Part shown: positions 1 to 13,184 of the stretch, piece after piece
Position numbering within the stretch: position 1 is the stretch's first letter
How the letters are laid out: each line of letters starts with the position of its first letter
Assembly: GCF_901709675.1 (NCBI RefSeq)
Contig: NC_051095.1
Coordinates: forward strand, 15,853,956 to 15,917,955
Length of the DNA stretch: 64,000 nucleotides
Direction of reading: 5' to 3'
Source of the DNA: Syngnathus acus
Taxonomy: Eukaryota > Chordata > Actinopteri > Syngnathiformes > Syngnathidae
Made by a program: the position numbers and the translations under genes
Notes under the pieces: model-generated
The model's database searches: none
Told to the model about the DNA's origin: nothing
What the model saw: only the letters and a program-made list of their open reading frames with translations

Positions 1-80
1 GCAGAAAATATTCCTAAGAGTATTTGAGTTTGCCAACTCGCCAGACAACGTTCCACTCATCCTCTCCATTTTCTACTTAC

Positions 81-1682
<1,602 letters not shown>

Positions 1683-4118
1683 TTCTATTAATGGCCCTGC
1701 AGGGAGATCAGTGGGTCAATGACGCCATTGTTTTTTTCGTAAGGTCACTTTTAACTGAGAATTTAGCATTAGGAATGAAAACTTGCAGCACATACAGATA
1801 CAACTCCTGATTGTGCTTTATGGATTAACAGAAGTGATGAGATACTATACTTCTATAATCACCTTAGATATGTTAAGATAATAAATTAAGATGAGATAAA
1901 GATAATGAATTACCTAAACAGCTCAATGCCTAATGCAGACACAATTTATTCCAAGCATTATCTATATTGTTCTTTAGGATGTGTTGGCAACTGGAGTTTT
2001 TCTCTGCTAACTTTGAGTGAGAGATACAGATATTCTGTTGTTGCTCTCGTACACTTTTGTTTTTCGTTGTCATGGTGCTAATTCCGTTATTTGTCAGACA
2101 ATTTAGTTTTATCTTGGGTGCAGGGTTTATTTTTTTCTTCATGGTAAAAATCCAGTTTCTCTTGTTGCCAACATAGAAGGTTCTGTTTGCCGAGATAAGG
2201 CATTTTTTTCAGGATGTTACTTCCAGTTGCTGTGTGTGCGCAGCAGAGATATGTGTGTGCCTCTGAACCAGAGAGGACCTTCCTATCATTTGGTCTAAGA
2301 GAGAGAAAGGGGCGGGAGTGAAAGGTCATTTGGCGAGCTCCCGTATTTCCCGTTTCTCCACTGTTTCCAGGAAGACTGGAAATTCCGACTGGCTGAATAT
2401 CCTTACAGCAATGCCAAAATCAGCACTTTTCGTTTACAATTTGTTTTGCTTTTCTTCCTCAAGCACGTTGTTGCCATCATAACCAAACACTTGACATGCT
2501 GTACATTTGAATGGAATCATTTGTCACACAGTCGCTAATAAACACTCCCTGCATGGCAGCAGAGTAGGCATCATATTGATGGCTTATCTTTTCATTCAAT
2601 ATTTGCGGCAGGCCCTCATTATTGGACAAGTGAATTCCATTCTCTGTTACGTAACTCATAACTCTGTTACGAAGGGTCAAATTCTACTCGTCTAGCTGTC
2701 CTAGAGCGGCATCATCCAGATAGCAGAAATCCTCCCTTCGAGTTCTGGCAGTGGATCATTCATTAATTTAAAGGATTTCTTACGAATTTCAATGTGATAT
2801 ATCCATATTTGTCACGCTCCCACAACATGATAAAAACTCCTCAAATCATTAGTGAGGCAGATAAGCATAACTTAGTTAGCACTGGGTATTATTTAGTGTG
2901 TTTTGTTTTCTTCAAATTCCTTGTAATGGGAGGAAGTGTTGAAGAAGGGAGTTTTGAATCCCATTTCCTCCATTTCTACAAAGTACAGTAAATCCCAAAA
3001 ATGAGTATGCCTCCCCATACAGTTTCCATTAATGTAGTTCTATTGTAAAGGCACTGCCAGGCGATTCAATCATTGCAGAATGACATTTACTCATTTTGTC
3101 AGAATTTTTAAAAAGAAAAAAATAACGAGTATATATCATTATGCTTTTTTGTGGTTAAATTTAGATTACTATTTGAGCCCAATCTAACTCTCTTTAGGTT
3201 GGTAAATCCCCAAAATAGAAATGTGTTATGTTACTTTATGTTGAAATAAATAAATAAAGAAAGAAAGAAATAACAGTGAGATAAATGAGAATAAATACAA
3301 GGCTGCTTGGATTGAAGAAGTGTGTTCAAGGCAGTCAAATGACTACAGCCTTTAGTTAGATTATTCCTCTTTGGCACAAATAATTACATACTAAGTGACT
3401 TGAGGTACCCCGTTGTAATCTTTTAGAACTGTATTCAAATAATAATTCAAGTAAAGTTTTTATTGAAGTTTCATGTGTAATACATTTTAATGGAAATATT
3501 ATTCCAGTAGTTCTTTATTTTCCTATACATCTGTGCATAATGATAATACACATGCTTTTTGGGAATAAAACTTCCTCCTCCACTGAGCATACTACGCTGT
3601 ATTTTAATATTGGTCAATATAGTGACACTTGGGAGGTTAAAACGACACATATTTTTTAGGTGGTATTTGAAAACATTGGCAAACCTCTGCTTGACACACA
3701 ATATTTCTTGTCTCCTCCTCATGTCCAATGATTTGTATTAAATGGTGAAATTATTCTACCCCATTCCGCCCTTACATGTCTCATCGTATTGGAATGTGAG
3801 TTGACCACAATAAAATGTGTGTTTTGAGTCACAGCTTTATCAACTCCTCGGTATTGCAATATGTGCATAAGTGGCTATTTTAAGCCGTCCTCGAAGATTT
3901 TATATGAGCGCGTACCCCGCCCCTTCTCTGGGTCCTCCCCCTCCACTGACTTGTCAAGTGTGTTAAGGGAGATATATCCTCCAAACAACCAGCAGCCCTG
4001 AGGTGGCTCACACTCTTTTGACATATTTGCTTCCTCCTCTTTTTGCTCTGCTCTTTTGATTCATTTTTAAGGCTGATTCAACTTTGACGGGATCAAAAAC
4101 CTTGCTTTTGGGGACAGC
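1683..4118. other. intergenic region between eva1c and clic2 (divergent genes)
   Basis: AT-rich sequence with no supported exon. The left part should hold the eva1c promoter (minus). The right end should hold the clic2 promoter (plus): a TATA-like TTTTATATGAG near 3898-3907 is followed by a GC-box-like CCCCGCCCCTT near 3915, about 200 bases before the clic2 ATG. Promoter assignments are inference. A short AAAT/GAAA simple tract is near 3245-3270. Confidence 0.5.
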
Positions 4119-7100
4119 ATGGCATTGCGACAAGATTCAGACAAGGAGCCGAGCATTGAGTTATTTGTTAAGGTCAGTATTTTCATTTTTGATTACAATT
4201 CCAACATTTGAAAAAAAATATTTTTAGGTTCCACATGTTTTGTTTTTGTTTGGGAGAAAAGCTGTCTGCCAATAAGGAGATACTATTACTTTAAAAACGA
4301 AAAAGGCCAGGAACAGAATCAATATAATCAATCAAAGGATAACTCCTTTTGATTTGTTTGCATGCACACTTGATGTTTTCATGTTTGTATTCATCAGCTG
4401 AGCGGTGGCTTTTTTTTTTTTTTTTTTTATCAGAGAACAGGCACAGTCTTATCATGACCCAAGTGTTCAGAGAGCATGCTGTGTGATGACGACTGCATGG
4501 CCCCCAAAGCCTTATGCAGGCACACCCACCCAACCATGCACATGTAGTCAAGAAAATGGGTCCTTGTTTCTTAACAAACATCCATTTTCTATACCACCTA
4601 GTCTTTCTACAGTCACGGGATGCCTGGGCTTGGGTGGAGTACATCCCCAGTAGGTTGTTCCTCCCCAAAAAAAAACAGCTAAAAAATGCCCAGGAGTTGT
4701 GAAATGTGCTTTCTTGGCTATGTGAGAGGAAAGGGAGGGACTGATGTTTTCTGGCTTTATTTGCCATTAGCAGAGTTATGGCGTGTCTTGAGAGTCTCGG
4801 CTTTTTAAAACACGACACAGGCACACACCCCTCCAGATAGTAAAATTGGGTACAGGGTTATGAAGGGTTTATAAATACAAACATACAACCATACATACAA
4901 CCATACAACCAGCTCAGTGGCCTAGTGGTAGAGTGTCCGCCCTGAGACTGGAAGGTTGTGGGTTCAAACCCCGGCCGGGTCATACCAAAGACTATAAAAA
5001 TGGGACCCATTGCCTCCCTGCTTGGCACTCAGCATTAAGGGTTGGAATTGGGGGGTTAGATCACCAACTGATTCCCGAGCGCGGCACCGCTGCTGCTCAC
5101 TGCTCCCCTCTCCCCCAGGGGATGGATTAAAATCACACGGGGATGGGTTAAATGCAGAGGACAAATTTCACCACACCCAGGTGTGTGTGTGACGATCATT
5201 GGGACTTTAATCTTTTAATCTTTAACCATACATACAACCATACAACCATACATACATACAACCATACATACATACATACATACATACATATAGTACATAC
5301 ACAGCCAGGTATTTGAAATTGAAAAACAATATGTATTAAATCAATGTATGACACGCTCTACTCTCTGAAATTATTTCACTGCATTTTCTACACTCGTAAT
5401 AATTTTGAAAACTTTAATCAACTCCCCAAATCATAGAACACATCAGGTCTACAACAGTATTTTTTCACTTTCTAATTCATTCTGCAAACCCGACTGAGCC
5501 CCCCAGTAGGTTTGGTGCCTGGTCCCTGCTTTAAATAGCCTGTGTTGTCACGTTGTGAGCACATGTTCACATCTTCCGCCGCAACACAATGCCTGCGTCC
5601 CACCTTCCAGCAAACACCCCACCCTACATGTGCCTTGGAAAGTTCACAAGCAGGAAAGAAATTAGTTTCGTTTTTCTTTGTGTGTACGGCAGGCCGGCCA
5701 TGACGGTGAAAACGTGGGCAACTGCCCCTTCTGCCAGAGGCTCTTCATGGTGTTATGGCTGAAAGGAGTCAAGTTCACCGTGACCACTGTTGATATGAGA
5801 AAGTAAGCACTTCTCTTCCTGTCAACGTTATGTCGTCAAAGACCCTCTATGTATCAAGAAAGAGGAAATGGGATGTTGTTTGTTTTACACCCTCAGAACA
5901 CTTCACACCATCAACATGTATAAGAGGTCTTACTAACATTGTGCAAGTTTTATTATTAGTGGTGGAAAAACAGGATCAGGAAGCCTGGAATGGATGCTGA
6001 TAATTGAGGGTTTCAGAACACATAACGTGTCCTAGTCATAAGGAGGCTACTCCAAATTTAGAGACAGGGATATTTTGTTTTTTTGTTATTATTTTTTAAT
6101 ACACCAAAAACCAATAAGTTGTTTTGACAAATGTTGGTGTCTTTACTTTAGGAAGCCCGAGGAGCTGAAAGACCTGGCCCCCGGCACCAACCCGCCTTTC
6201 CTGCTCTTCAACGGCACCCTCAAAACAGACTTTATCAAAATCGAGGAGTTTCTCGAGCAAATGCTGGACCCTCCCAGGTAATCTACTCGACCATTTGATG
6301 ATGTCCAATAGATGAGTTCTGGGCAGCATGATGTACCAGTGGTTAGCATGTCTGCCTTACAGTTCTGAGATTCAGGGTTCAAATGTCAGATACATCCTTC
6401 TTGTGCTAAGTTAGTACATTCTCCGCCTGCTTCTGTAGCAATTCCAAATACACTCATTTCAGGCTTCTCTAAAATGGCTGTCGGAGGGAATATGAGTGTG
6501 AATGGTTATTTGTATCTGCGATAGTGCACCCTAGATTTATATGCTTTATAGGCTTCTAATGATTTATAGGCCTTCAGTTTATCTTTGGAGGTACGTAGGT
6601 GTAAATGTCTGGCCATTGCACGATGGGCAGTCCTGTGAGTGAGGGCGTAGGAGTCAGTATATAACGTCACATCAATCAGAGTCAACTTTTTAAAGTAACA
6701 TTGACAGTCGTGGAGAGTAAGTTTACTCACATATTCACTCAAATGGACGCTTTTGGATGGCGTCCATTCCTACGTAAACAACCTGTTGAAATGTGCTCAA
6801 CGGCATTTTCAAGCGAGCGCTGTGGACCTTTTTGCCTCCAGCTAAGCTGCACCGATGTCAAGTTGTTTACAAACTTTGAAGGGGCCTATATTGAAGAACA
6901 GCATTAATGTTCAAAGTATTTTTATATACATTAGACCTAGTACGCTACTTTAGTTTAATGTTGTTCATTATGGTGGAACTTGGAGCACTCAGTATTTTTT
7001 TGGATGGTACTATGGTGTAAATGTTTTTTTTGAGAGCTTGTTATGTTATGTTGTTATTTTTTGGTTTGAAAAACAAGGCGATCTCAAATCACCAGGAAGA

Positions 7101-8775
7101 GAAAACGTTGAATAGGAAAGTTGATGAGTGCGCTGGATTCAACAAGTAGTGTTCATACCATTATTATCGTTGGAAAGATATCTCTTTTGGTATATTTCTC
7201 AATTACATTGTTCCTAATGAAGTGTCCCACAATGAGTGCATGAAACAATAAATGAGAAACGTGTTGAAAGAAAAATGTCCTCCCTTTGCAGGTATCCTCA
7301 CCTCAGCCCTCTAAACAAAGAGTCCTTTAACGTGGGTGCTGACATTTTTGCAAAGTTTTCCGCCTTCATCAAGAACACACCAAACAATGCCTGTGAGTCG
7401 AAGTTGAGTTGAAGTTTGATGTTGTAGAGATGAAAAAAATCCAAACAAAACTCTATGTTTGAACTTACAGTTCAGGAGAAAAATCTGCTGCGGGAGTTTA
7501 AGCGTCTGGACGATTATCTAAACTCTCCCCTACCCGAGGAAATCGACCACAACTCAAGAGAGACCGTCAGTGTATCCAAGAGGAAATTTCTGGACGGGGA
7601 TCGCCTCACTTTAGCCGACTGCAACCTCCTCCCCAAACTGCACGTCATCAGGGTGAGACAGTCAGTTGGAAAAATAAGGAGATTCGAGATGTGTACCTGT
7701 ACTAAGCAAACAAAATAAATGTTGCTTTATATCTGAAATATTAAAAATATTTTTGGCAAGCTATGCGGTTTATAATTTGATATATAATGTATTAGTCCCT
7801 AGTTTAGTAAAATTGCGTTTCAAAACTCCCCATCAAAGACAAAAATCTGCGAAGCAGCAACCGCCCATACCACACATACTCTATTCATAATATCAGTACA
7901 AATTATGCATGTGAATAGCAGTTAATGTTTTTGTCCAGTGGGATCCTCACGTTCTACACTGTAGTATCTGTGACTTTGAATGTGTGTGGTTTCAAAAAAT
8001 GGGGCCTGGTCTGTTGACTGATAAAGAAGTCAGTGATGAAAGTCTAGAGTAGACCATGTGGGTTCAAGGTTTGGGTTGGCTGTTAAATGGCTAATTGTTA
8101 GCATGGCTACGTGTTGAGTTATATGCTTATCACATATTTCTTTTATTACTCTATGTTCAATAAAAGGGAATTGTAAGTGCATCAACAGTTTTGTTAAAAG
8201 GGCTAACAATGTTTACTTTACTGTAGACATGCAGTTGTGTAACATATACAAAATATAGTACATTGCACTTCAACTTTTTTTAAGTTGTTCTGTCTTCTAT
8301 ACCCCAGCTCCTGTGAGTATTGCTCCATGATGCTGTAATAACGGCTCTGTGTGGGAAAGATGACCGCCATGAAATCCCTGCAAAATAGTGAAGAATCCAT
8401 GATAGAAAATTAAACGTGAGATTTAGAAATCTGCAATATTGTGAACAAGTGATATGGCGAGAGAAGACTGTACAATTTACAATTATCAATGGGATTATCA
8501 TGGCCTTGGTCAAAATTATGTGCATGGGAAATGGAAATTAAAATGTGTATTACGGCTCAGTATGTGGGTTGAGCGTGTTGTATTTTTTTTAATGATCTTT
8601 TCTTTTAATCCAGGTTGCCTCCAAGAAGTACTGCAGCTTTGACATCCCGGCCCAGTTCACGGGTGTGTGGCGATACCTGCACAACGCCTACGAGCGGGAG
8701 GAGTTCAAACAGACGTGCCCGGCTGAAATCGAAATTGAGAAGGCTTACTTTGGAGTGGCCAGTAAGAGGAAATAA
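4119..8775 (+). CDS. clic2: clic2, chloride intracellular channel protein 2 (complete, 6 coding exons)
   Basis: Exons 4119-4172, 5693-5802, 6152-6277, 7292-7392, 7471-7652 and 8614-8775; all GT-AG; the joined frame gives 244 residues (human CLIC2 247). The glutaredoxin-like active site NCPFC is at residues 28-32, followed by [14 protein letters not shown], the segment proposed to insert into membranes. Then come the conserved [39 protein letters not shown]-type helix ([14 protein letters not shown]), the acidic foot loop with [11 protein letters not shown], and [19 protein letters not shown] proteins are soluble GST-fold proteins that can enter membranes; CLIC2 modulates ryanodine receptors and has glutathione-dependent oxidoreductase activity. 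The extended N-terminus of CLIC6 is absent, and the sequence is closer to CLIC2 than to CLIC4/5. A polyadenylation signal AATAAA is at 9215-9220. Confidence 0.95.
4576..4640. repeat. short fragment of a common teleost interspersed repeat
   Basis: ACATCCATTTTCTATACCACCTAGTC followed by CCTGGGCTTGGGTGGAG resembles the 'CATCCATCTTCTGAACCGCTTGTCCTC' end of the repeat better preserved at 41112-41415. It is only a decayed end-fragment, in clic2 intron 1. Confidence 0.5.
4888..5247 (+). mobile_element. tRNA-derived SINE with a 23-bp target-site duplication (clic2 intron 1)
   Basis: The body at 4911-5224 starts with a tRNA-like head containing an A box (TAGTGGTAGAGTGTCC) and a B box (GGTTCAAACC), followed by a tRNA-unrelated body and a 3' tail of TTTAATCTTTTAATCTTTAA repeats. 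The same 23-bp ACCATACATAC... sequence flanks it at 4888-4910 and 5225-5247, as expected for LINE-assisted insertion. The flank is itself a CATA-rich simple repeat, so part of the duplication could be chance. The head is not a functional tRNA because no cloverleaf 3' half follows. Confidence 0.9.
5225..5292. repeat. (CATA)n tetranucleotide repeat
   Basis: CATACATACAACCATACA units continuing into pure CATA units to about 5290, immediately after the SINE. Confidence 0.9.
6320..6440 (+). repeat. decayed tRNA-like interspersed repeat fragment (clic2 intron 3)
   Basis: GGGCAGCATGATGTACCAGTGGTTAGCATGTCTGCCTTACAGTTCTGAG followed by GGGTTCAAAT looks like the opposite strand of the repeat seen at 41112-41415, including an A-box-like GTGGTTAGCATGTCTGCC and a B-box-like GGTTCAAAT. 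It is truncated and diverged. Confidence 0.6.
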
Positions 8776-9987
8776 AATGGTCATGCATCATCTGTAGAGG
8801 GTGCTATGTGGTGCCAAAGATATTACAGCCATCAGTTATCTTAAGACAGGGATGGGGAACCTTTTGGGGTTTTTTTTGTTTTGGGGCTTTGTAAAACAGT
8901 TTCTAGAATCACCGTGTTTGGCTCATGTGCCGCTAATTTCTCACCACTGTCTTAAGATCTCAAATCACAGTACATACATGCTTCTTTTATTGCTTCTGAC
9001 TGTTCAAGTCACCTACGAGACTAATTGTGCAATTGACTGTTTACTTTAGTTTGTGTTTATAGTGTACATACGGACAGTATATTTTCAATGATTATTAGTA
9101 ACAGCAGCCCCCTTCAAAACTGTTCTTTTTTTATGCAGAAAATCTTCTATTCCTGTCTGTTTTATTCTGTACTAACATAATTGACATGATGGAAATGTAC
9201 CACATTCATAAAAAAATAAAACAATCAAAGCGTGATTGTTACCGTAAATCTTACATTGTTCGACTATTGTGAAGTGCTCACACCTTGCCTTTTTTTTCCA
9301 TTAGACAATTTTTACTCTGTTTACACTTGCTAAAGACTTTTCACCTTTCGTGCCCTCCCGTGCCTGCGTGGGTTTCCTCCGGGTGCTCCGGTTCCCCAAG
9401 TCCGACCAGAAAGAAGAGACACATTCTCATTGTGGAGGGCTTTCTGCCTTAGACTTACCCTTTGACCAATGTGTTGAACCAGGGGTTCTTTATTTCCACT
9501 TTTTGGCAGTGAGTCATAGAATAACGTGTTCCTCACTTCTGAAAAGGTAAGCCAGTGAACAGCCAACCGCTAACCTAAGTATACAACAATTTACCATTAA
9601 CACTTATCTTCATTGACTCTGCCTGGCCGCACATTTGAAACCCCCATGCAATCAAAGTCACAAATATTGTAGTGTTGGAAGTGTAAAAGGCAACCTCAAG
9701 TGGACAACATCAATAGCATCTCACATTTATTTTCTGTTGTTTACCAATGCAAAATCAATTGCTCAATTAAGCCATAGGATAATCGATGGGTGATTGACCG
9801 ATTCTAACAAATAAATATAAATGAATAAACTGATAGCTGCAGCTTTAGTAGAGATATCACAATTAATATAGACAACACTTGTCTAATACTTTATTCAGTC
9901 ACAGAAAAGAAAATGTTATAACTTTAAAAAATAGATTTTCTTCATTCACTTGTGGAAGGTGTCTTGTGGTGGTGTCATCGCTGTTAT
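8776..9987. other. region between the convergent 3' ends of clic2 and urp1
   Basis: Holds the clic2 3' UTR (AATAAA at 9215-9220) and the urp1 3' UTR (minus-strand AATAAA at 9890-9895). A GGGATGGGGAACC segment near 8850 resembles the end of the hAT-like element at 37102-37236. A fragment at about 9343-9425 (CGTGCCTGCGTGGGTTTCCTCCGGGTGCTCCGGTT) is another piece of the 41112-41415 repeat family. No further exon is seen. Confidence 0.6.
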
Positions 9988-12083
9988 TTAATTAGTCACG
10001 CAGTACTTCCAGAAACATGCTGTTAAAGACACACAGAATTAGTCAAGGCAATTGGAACAAGGAAATGTTGCTTGTATTTGAACAAACACTACCAAACAAT
10101 GGTACTTAATGCCCTGATCATCACTACGGAATTGTCCTTATCTTAAGAATTTTGTCCGTGATGATACTGATGTATTTGACCGATTTTGAACTAAAAGTAT
10201 ACAGTTTATTGAAATTAAGGCTGTTCTGTGGTACTGTCTGCTAAAAAGAAATACTGTTGCAGAAAGAAGCGTGTCAGAAAAGACAATTTGCATGCAGATA
10301 AACGTCTGCATTGCTGAGTCAGCTCATTGTTATTCATTGCATCAGTCATGGTTGTGAAATATTTGAAAAATAGTTTTCCCTTCCATCTTAGGATGCTGCC
10401 TCGTGACTTGACCTCAGATAAGCGGAAGAAAATGGATGGATGGCTGAAAGAAAGGAAGAGGGTGGCCAAAAAAACCATCTAGACTGTCGTGAGTAAATCA
10501 TGGCAGAATTATCCAAGAGGAGGGGTGAACAGAGGTGAGAGGAAAACAGTTTGTATCAAAATTATGAAAGAAAACAAAAGGTTTCTCCACCCTGAGTGTG
10601 CATACCGAACAACAGCACGTATTTCCAGTCCCCCATTAATTTTTATACAACAATATTTAACTATAATTACACCGGTCAACATTTTTTTAGGAATTTCTTT
10701 TAACCAAAGATGCAAGAAAACTTCTAGATGTTTTTTCTCTAGCACAGCAGGTTTTCACAACATAATAATAATAATATACGAACAATGATATAAAATGTAA
10801 TATAATACTATATTTAGTAGTAATATTTATGAACTAAGAGATAGGTTAAGAGTTGGAACAGCAAACCCCATACATCGTATAGACAGATATGTTTATCACT
10901 ACACCACTATTCTTCCTTTTGATCCAAGTTACCAAATATGGTAAAGTACTACACCTAAATAAAATGGAATAGTTTTGGCTCACCTCTTTTGTTGGTTTTG
11001 GGCAAGCCTTGCGCCGACCTCGCAAAAGCTTGAGAGCGAAGCTTGTCGGCTGCGGCCAGCTTCAAAACCACTGCCTTAAGACCTTCAATCTTCACGAACG
11101 AACACATACAAATATGATGGACACATGCGAGGAAAGTTTTATTTATTTAACATATACACAGATTTACCATGTCAGCATAGTTATCCCGCAGTGTTGAATC
11201 CTCTGGGCCTTCAACCAAAAACAGGATATTACACATTAATGTTTCATTGCCTCAACTGCTGATGTCTGCAATTAAATGCAATTAAAATGGTGCAGACGAA
11301 TACAGTATACATTCAACTACCTTTGTTCCAGGATTGTCTTTGCTCATTGTGCTGCATCAATAAAGGATACAGATTATTCACCTCCATTTGTTCCCCTTCT
11401 GTATTGTAAGAGGCATTGTCTGACACAAGCTTCTGAAGAAAATCTGAGCAGAAATACAATTCATATTAGACAGAAACACAATTCATATCACATATCTTAT
11501 ACAGGAAACCAAAAATGTGGCATGCTTGTTCAGCCATTAAAATTGCATCAAGCCACTTCCAATACTGTAGAAAAAAATATTTAAGCCTTTTTATGGCATT
11601 GATTTGTGGAAAAAGATGTAAAAGAGATAAAATACCAAAGCCTTAAACTGAAAAGGAAAAGCTATAACAAAGAGTGCACAATAGTTTTTTCAAGCTAAAA
11701 TAAAATTAAATACCATTCAATTGAAAACGAATAAAAAAATGAAGACAAAAAGTGAGCAGACAAAATAAAAGGTTTCAAAGTGTCAAAAAGAGAATAGTTT
11801 TATTTTTTCGATAAAATAAAGGGGAATAAGTTTCTAATTTCTCCTTTTTAATAGTGATGTATTCACTTATTATAGCATATAAAGGCAAAAGGTAGCTTTT
11901 ACATGGAGAGGTCAACAAGAAAATAAAGATTTTTCGAGATTTTAGCAGGTCAAAAAAAAAAAAAAAAATCAACAATGAGAAATTGATCTTACTTGACTGT
12001 GTGTCCAGGTTGGAGTCAGGATAGAGAGGTAGTGCATGTGTCCATCTTGTAACAAGGAGGTAAAGTACAGCTAGAAGCAGCAT
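9988..12083 (-). CDS. urp1: urp1, urotensin II-related peptide precursor (complete, 5 exons)
   Basis: Exons on the minus strand: 11993-12083, 11321-11419, 11168-11208, 10984-11089 and 9988-10019. Phases fit throughout (91, 99, 41, 106 and 32 nt; 122 residues plus stop). Exon 1 encodes a signal peptide (MLLLAVLYLLVTRWTHA) and has a Kozak-like GTCACC before the ATG. An upstream in-frame ATG at 12137 lies at the TATA box and so is probably not transcribed. The middle exons give an acidic spacer (NNASYNTEGEQMEVNNLYPL) and then a basic stretch ending PKTNKR, a prohormone convertase site. The last exon splices on so that a Gly/Ala codon straddling the junction reads Ala, giving ACFWKYCVTN and stop. 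CFWKYC is the disulphide-closed core of urotensin II peptides, which act on UTS2R receptors. In fish, URP peptides from CSF-contacting neurons help keep the body axis straight. ACFWKYCVTN is, from memory, the teleost URP1 form (URP2 is VCFWKYCSQN). Confidence 0.9.
10411..10443 (+). repeat. short interspersed-repeat end (GATAAGCGG...ATGGATGGATGG)
   Basis: AGATAAGCGGAAGAAAATGGATGGATGG matches the end of the common teleost repeat that appears in the opposite direction at 41112 (CATCCATCCATCTTCTGAACCGCTTGTC). It lies in urp1 intron 4. Confidence 0.6.
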
Positions 12084-12137
12084 GGTGACTTTGTCTGCAG
12101 TTGGCCAAGTTGCTACCAGCTTGGCAAAGAACTTCAC

Positions 12138-12144
12138 TTATATA
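12138..12144 (-). promoter_or_regulatory. TATA box of urp1
   Basis: TATATAA on the minus strand, 55 bases upstream of the chosen urp1 ATG, which leaves room for a 5' UTR of about 25-30 bases. A focused TATA promoter is usual for a cell-type-restricted peptide hormone gene. It also supports the ATG at 12083 over the upstream one. Confidence 0.7.
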
Positions 12145-13100
12145 TCCGCACGCCAGACATCCATCACAAGTGATCAATACATTATCATCAGAGCCAGCAT
12201 TGCACCTTAATGGATTTTGGCGTCATAGACACCATTTAGGGGAAGCCTGTCAAGTCAGCTGCGGACTATCTGTGCTTGTTCAGGGGAGCCTAACAAATGT
12301 TTGCCCTTCCTCACTAATAACGCATGGCTGTCTGGCAAACCCGCCATGCTTTATGTGCCCCAAGTCCACATCTAGTGTCCTCAAAAGCATCATCGCTCAC
12401 TCAAGTCTGATGTTTTTGAGCCACACCGCTGCCAAACTGACGTCATCGCAAGATCAGACGTCATTTTCTGTTAAATGACCCAACCAACAATTGTCTACTT
12501 CAGCAAATAAGTCAATTAAGGCAGGGCTAGGATTTCAATCAGGCCAGCTAGGATTTGTTGTTACAGTAGGATTTTACATCAGGGTTTCAAACCAGGGTTA
12601 AGGTTGAAAAAAAGGTTTGAAATGAAAATAAAGTTAGGGTTTTGAATCCGGTTTGGGATTTGTGTGTGTGGTTTTATATATATATATTATTTATAATTGA
12701 CATGCTCCTTTTTTGTTTTCTTCTTGTGAGTATAGCTCGTTTTTTGTTTGTTTGTTTGTTTGTTTGTTTGTTTGTTTGTTTGTTTGTTTGTTTGTTTTAT
12801 GGATCTATATTCCCTCTAATACATATATATACACAAAATATGAATTTGTAAAATGCCTTAATTCAGGAATATACTGTGAAAAATGTGGAAAAAATTTTGA
12901 TTTTTCAGAATGTTGATTGGATGATCAAAATGTTTTGAATTTCAAATTGGAAAATGTGAATGTGTAATGTTGAATGTGCCACTGGAAATAAATAGTGACT
13001 TCGGTATTGAAGGGTGTTGAATTTTTGGAAAAAATCGTGATTTTATTTTCACACACCTATCAATATATTTTTTAATATGTTGGATAAAGTTATAGATTTG
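12145..13100. other. intergenic region upstream of urp1
   Basis: No exon recognised. Open frames here look like chance. Contains degenerate GGGTTTCAAACCAGGGTT-type repeats (about 12580-12660) and a TTTG microsatellite. Confidence 0.5.
12740..12797. repeat. (TTTG)n microsatellite
   Basis: About 13 consecutive TTTG units, preceded by an imperfect T run. Confidence 0.95.
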
Positions 13101-13131
13101 AATGACGTGCGTGCGCTATGACATCATAAAT

Positions 13132-13184
13132 CACGTGTCAAGCCAGACCTTCAGCAATCACACGTGACCCGAGAGGCGGAAGTG
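13132..13184 (+). promoter_or_regulatory. probable c1galt1c1 core promoter: two E-boxes and an ETS site
   Basis: Palindromic CACGTG E-boxes at 13132-13137 and 13161-13166 and an ETS-type CGGAAGTG at 13177-13184. They lie upstream of a probable non-coding exon that would end at a GTAAGT donor at 13348 and splice to the acceptor at 14040. The pattern is typical of a housekeeping promoter; function is inferred from motifs only. Confidence 0.45.

Noticed and set aside
4291-4824. 177-residue open frame on the minus strand in clic2 intron 1
   Set aside because: Contains a poly-Lys run from a T tract and a repeat fragment; no recognisable domain.
4911-4985. Candidate tRNA gene
   Set aside because: A and B boxes are present but belong to the head of a SINE with a non-tRNA body and target duplication.
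11385-11432. Acceptor at 11432 for urp1 exon 2 (TTTCTTCAG)
   Set aside because: It puts the exon in a frame with a stop; the acceptor 13 bases downstream (GTGTCAG) fits phase and keeps the frame open.
12101-12478. 125-residue plus-strand open frame overlapping the urp1 promoter
   Set aside because: No family resemblance or splice context; the minus-strand TATA box and signal peptide explain the region better.
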